A stretch of 64,000 nucleotides of DNA from Amycolatopsis sp. WQ 127309 (GTDB taxonomy: Bacteria; Actinomycetota; Actinomycetes; Mycobacteriales; Pseudonocardiaceae). Positions 62,489 to 64,000 of the stretch are shown piece after piece. Each line of letters begins with the position of its first letter. The first letter of the stretch is position 1. The notes beneath the pieces were generated by a model. The model searched no databases and was not told where the DNA came from. It saw only the letters and a list, made by a program, of their open reading frames with translations. Both the position numbers and the translations under genes were made by a program. Location of the stretch: contig NZ_CP095481.1 of the NCBI RefSeq assembly GCF_023023025.1, positions 620,001-684,000 of the forward strand. The letters are read 5' to 3'.

Positions 62489-63628
62489 ATGAGGACTCCC
62501 GCTCTGCTCGCCCTGACCACCGCCGCCTTCGTCACGGTGCTCACCGAGGCCCTGCCCGCGGGCGTGCTGCCCGGCATGAGCGCCGGCCTGCGCGTCGGCG
62601 AGTCCGCGGCCGGGCAGGCCGTGACGATCTACGCGCTCGGCACCGCCCTCACCGCGATCCCGCTGGCCGCGGCGACGTCGACCTGGCGCCGCAAACGTTT
62701 GCTGCTCACCGGGGTGGCCGGGTTCGCCGTCGCCAACACCGTGACGGCGCTGTCCGCGGACTACGCGCTGACGATGGTGGCCCGGTTCGTCGCCGGGGTC
62801 GCGGCGGGCGTCGTCTGGGCGCTGCTGGCCGGGTACGCGCGACGGCTGGCGCCCGCCGGTCGGGAGGGCAAGGCCATCGCGATCGTGATGGCCGGCATCC
62901 CGCTCGCGCTGTCGCTCGGCATCCCGGCCGGGACGTTCCTGGGCGGCCTGTTCGGCTGGCGCTCGGCGTTCGGCGTGATGTCCGCGATCGCCGTCGTGCT
63001 GCTGGCCTGGATCGCCGTCGGCGTGCCGGACCACCCGGGGCAGGCCCGCGGCGGCCGGCTGCCGGTGCTGCGCACGCTCACCGTGCCGGGCGTCGCGCCC
63101 GTCCTGGTCGTGACGCTCGTGTTCGTGCTGGCGCACACCGTGCTCTACACCTACGTCGCCGCGTTCCTCGGCCACGCCGGGCTGGGCGGTTCGGTGGACG
63201 TCGTCCTGCTGGTGTTCGGCGTCGCGTCGCTGGCGGGCATCGGGATCGTCGGCGCCCGGATCGACCGCGCGCTGCGCCGGCTCACGATCCTCAGCACGAT
63301 CCTGGTCGCCGTGGCCGCCGCGCTCCTGATCGCGGACCGTCCCGCGCTGATCCACGTCGCCGTCGCGCTGTGGGGCCTCGGCTGGGGCGGCGTCCCGACG
63401 CTGCTGCAGACCGCCGCCGGCAACGCGGGCGGCGAGGCGGCGGACAACGCGCAGGCCATGCTCGTCACGTTGTGGAACGCCGCGATGGCCGCGGGCGGGG
63501 TGGCCGGCGGTGTCCTGCTCGACGCCGCCGGCCCGACGGCGTTCCCGTGGACGCTGCTCGTGCTCCTGGTGCCGGTGCTCGCTGTGGTGCTCGGCGCCCG
63601 GCGGCACGGCTTCCCCCAGCCGTCTTGA
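62489..63628 (+). CDS. MFS transporter (drug/arabinose-efflux type)
   Basis: 379 aa, twelve predicted helices. Motif A-like WRRKRLLLTGVAGFAVANTVTALS between helices 2 and 3; FLGGLFGWRSAFGVMSAIAVVLLAWI in helix 5-6. It resembles the YdhP/AraJ-type proton-driven efflux subfamily. Under control of the divergent MerR, suggesting an inducible drug pump. Confidence 0.93.
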   Translation: MRTPALLALTTAAFVTVLTEALPAGVLPGMSAGLRVGESAAGQAVTIYALGTALTAIPLAAATSTWRRKRLLLTGVAGFAVANTVTALSADYALTMVARFVAGVAAGVVWALLAGYARRLAPAGREGKAIAIVMAGIPLALSLGIPAGTFLGGLFGWRSAFGVMSAIAVVLLAWIAVGVPDHPGQARGGRLPVLRTLTVPGVAPVLVVTLVFVLAHTVLYTYVAAFLGHAGLGGSVDVVLLVFGVASLAGIGIVGARIDRALRRLTILSTILVAVAAALLIADRPALIHVAVALWGLGWGGVPTLLQTAAGNAGGEAADNAQAMLVTLWNAAMAAGGVAGGVLLDAAGPTAFPWTLLVLLVPVLAVVLGARRHGFPQPS

Positions 63629-63713
63629 GCGCAGCAGTCTCGGGTGCGGCCGTCTTGAGCGGTCTTGCGTGGACGAAGGACCCGGGCGGGCTCGCGCCCG
63701 GGCCCTCCAGCTT

Positions 63714-64000
63714 TCAGCAGCGGCCGGACGAGATGGCCCGCAGCAGTTCCGCGTTGGTGGTGTCACCCGACAGCTCCCAGGCGAACACCCCGCCGAGGCC
63801 CTGCGACTTCGCGTACCCCGCCTTGGCCGACGCGGTCTCGGGGGTGTCATAGCTCCACCACTGCGAACCGCACTTGGCGTACGCGGTGCCCGCGACCTTC
63901 CCGTTCGCCGGGCAGGTCGTCTTGAGGACCTTGTAGTTCTCGACGCCGTCCTCGCCCGTCGTCGTGCCGGTCACCGGACCGGTGGCCGTGCCGCCCGGCT
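63714..64000 (-). CDS. GH18 chitinase, C-terminal part (5' end outside window)
   Basis: At least 95 residues; the frame is open to the window end. After a Gly/Thr linker, NYKVLKTTCPANGKVAGTAYAKCGSQWWSYDTPETASAKAGYAKSQGLGGVFAWELSGDTTNAELLRAISSGRC is the last strands and helices of a family 18 chitinase (YDTPET substrate region, GGVFAWELSGD). The catalytic DxxDxDxE motif would lie beyond the window. Three Cys suggest a secreted enzyme. Confidence 0.88.
   Translation of the reverse strand, partial: PGGTATGPVTGTTTGEDGVENYKVLKTTCPANGKVAGTAYAKCGSQWWSYDTPETASAKAGYAKSQGLGGVFAWELSGDTTNAELLRAISSGRC

Overview
The window is a high-GC actinomycete chromosome segment, most likely Amycolatopsis or a close Pseudonocardiaceae relative. 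This is inferred from codon bias, GTG starts, leaderless-looking promoters, a sigK-rskA-FAS1 module, an SsgA-like protein, and a tyrosine ammonia-lyase that resembles the Sam8 enzyme of Saccharothrix as I recall it. No tRNA, rRNA, IS element, prophage or CRISPR array was seen.

1-15.2 kb is the edge of a specialised-metabolite cluster. Six tandem, translationally coupled GT1-type glycosyltransferases (the first cut by the window edge) run on the + strand to a 26-bp-arm hairpin at 6958-7016. Facing them is a compact operon: rmlA, a short acyl-CoA ligase, a tyrosine ammonia-lyase, a TIM-barrel glycosidase-like protein and a LURP-one-like protein. Upstream lie a long regulatory gap, an LmbU-family regulator preceded by a tiny ORF, and a metK. 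Many glycosyltransferases plus a cinnamate-type aglycone pathway is the logic of the saccharomicin oligosaccharide antibiotics, so this looks like part of a related cluster. The sugar-tailoring and aglycone-hydroxylation genes would lie left of the window.

15.2-33.3 kb is mixed. It holds GNAT/TetR, a small ACT-like protein behind a leaderless leader ORF, a frameshifted aldo/keto reductase, an amidohydrolase, a truncated SDR beside degenerate repeats, and an arabino-galacto-oligosaccharide uptake and hydrolysis operon (GH35, GH51, ABC importer) under a divergent LacI regulator with two visible operators. A DsbA/FrnE-like oxidoreductase, a cutinase/polyester-hydrolase-like secreted enzyme, regulators and oxidoreductases follow.

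33.3-48.8 kb has a FAS1 lipoprotein with sigK-rskA and matching candidate SigK promoters, an SsgA-like protein, an AMP-ligase, ilvD, a dehydrogenase plus AhpD-like pair, a Tat-exported cholesterol oxidase, an S4 protein, VOC and dehalogenase-like proteins, a SARP-type AAA/TPR regulator, a repeat-rich cruciform, a cupin and a SigD/ShbA-like sigma factor.

48.8-64 kb carries a TIR-STAND-repeat protein whose TIR Glu position appears to be Gln, convergent with an uncharacterised protein. Next come a small membrane peptide, TetR/DUF2269/ABC genes, a GGDEF-EAL protein, a secreted cyclase-family enzyme, an acidic DUF5709-like protein, a LuxR regulator, two tiny genes around a large palindrome, a MerR/MFS pair and the C-terminus of a GH18 chitinase. 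Two window-wide patterns recur: hairpins between genes sharing a CGTGA base, and TANNNT boxes 6-7 nt before start codons.
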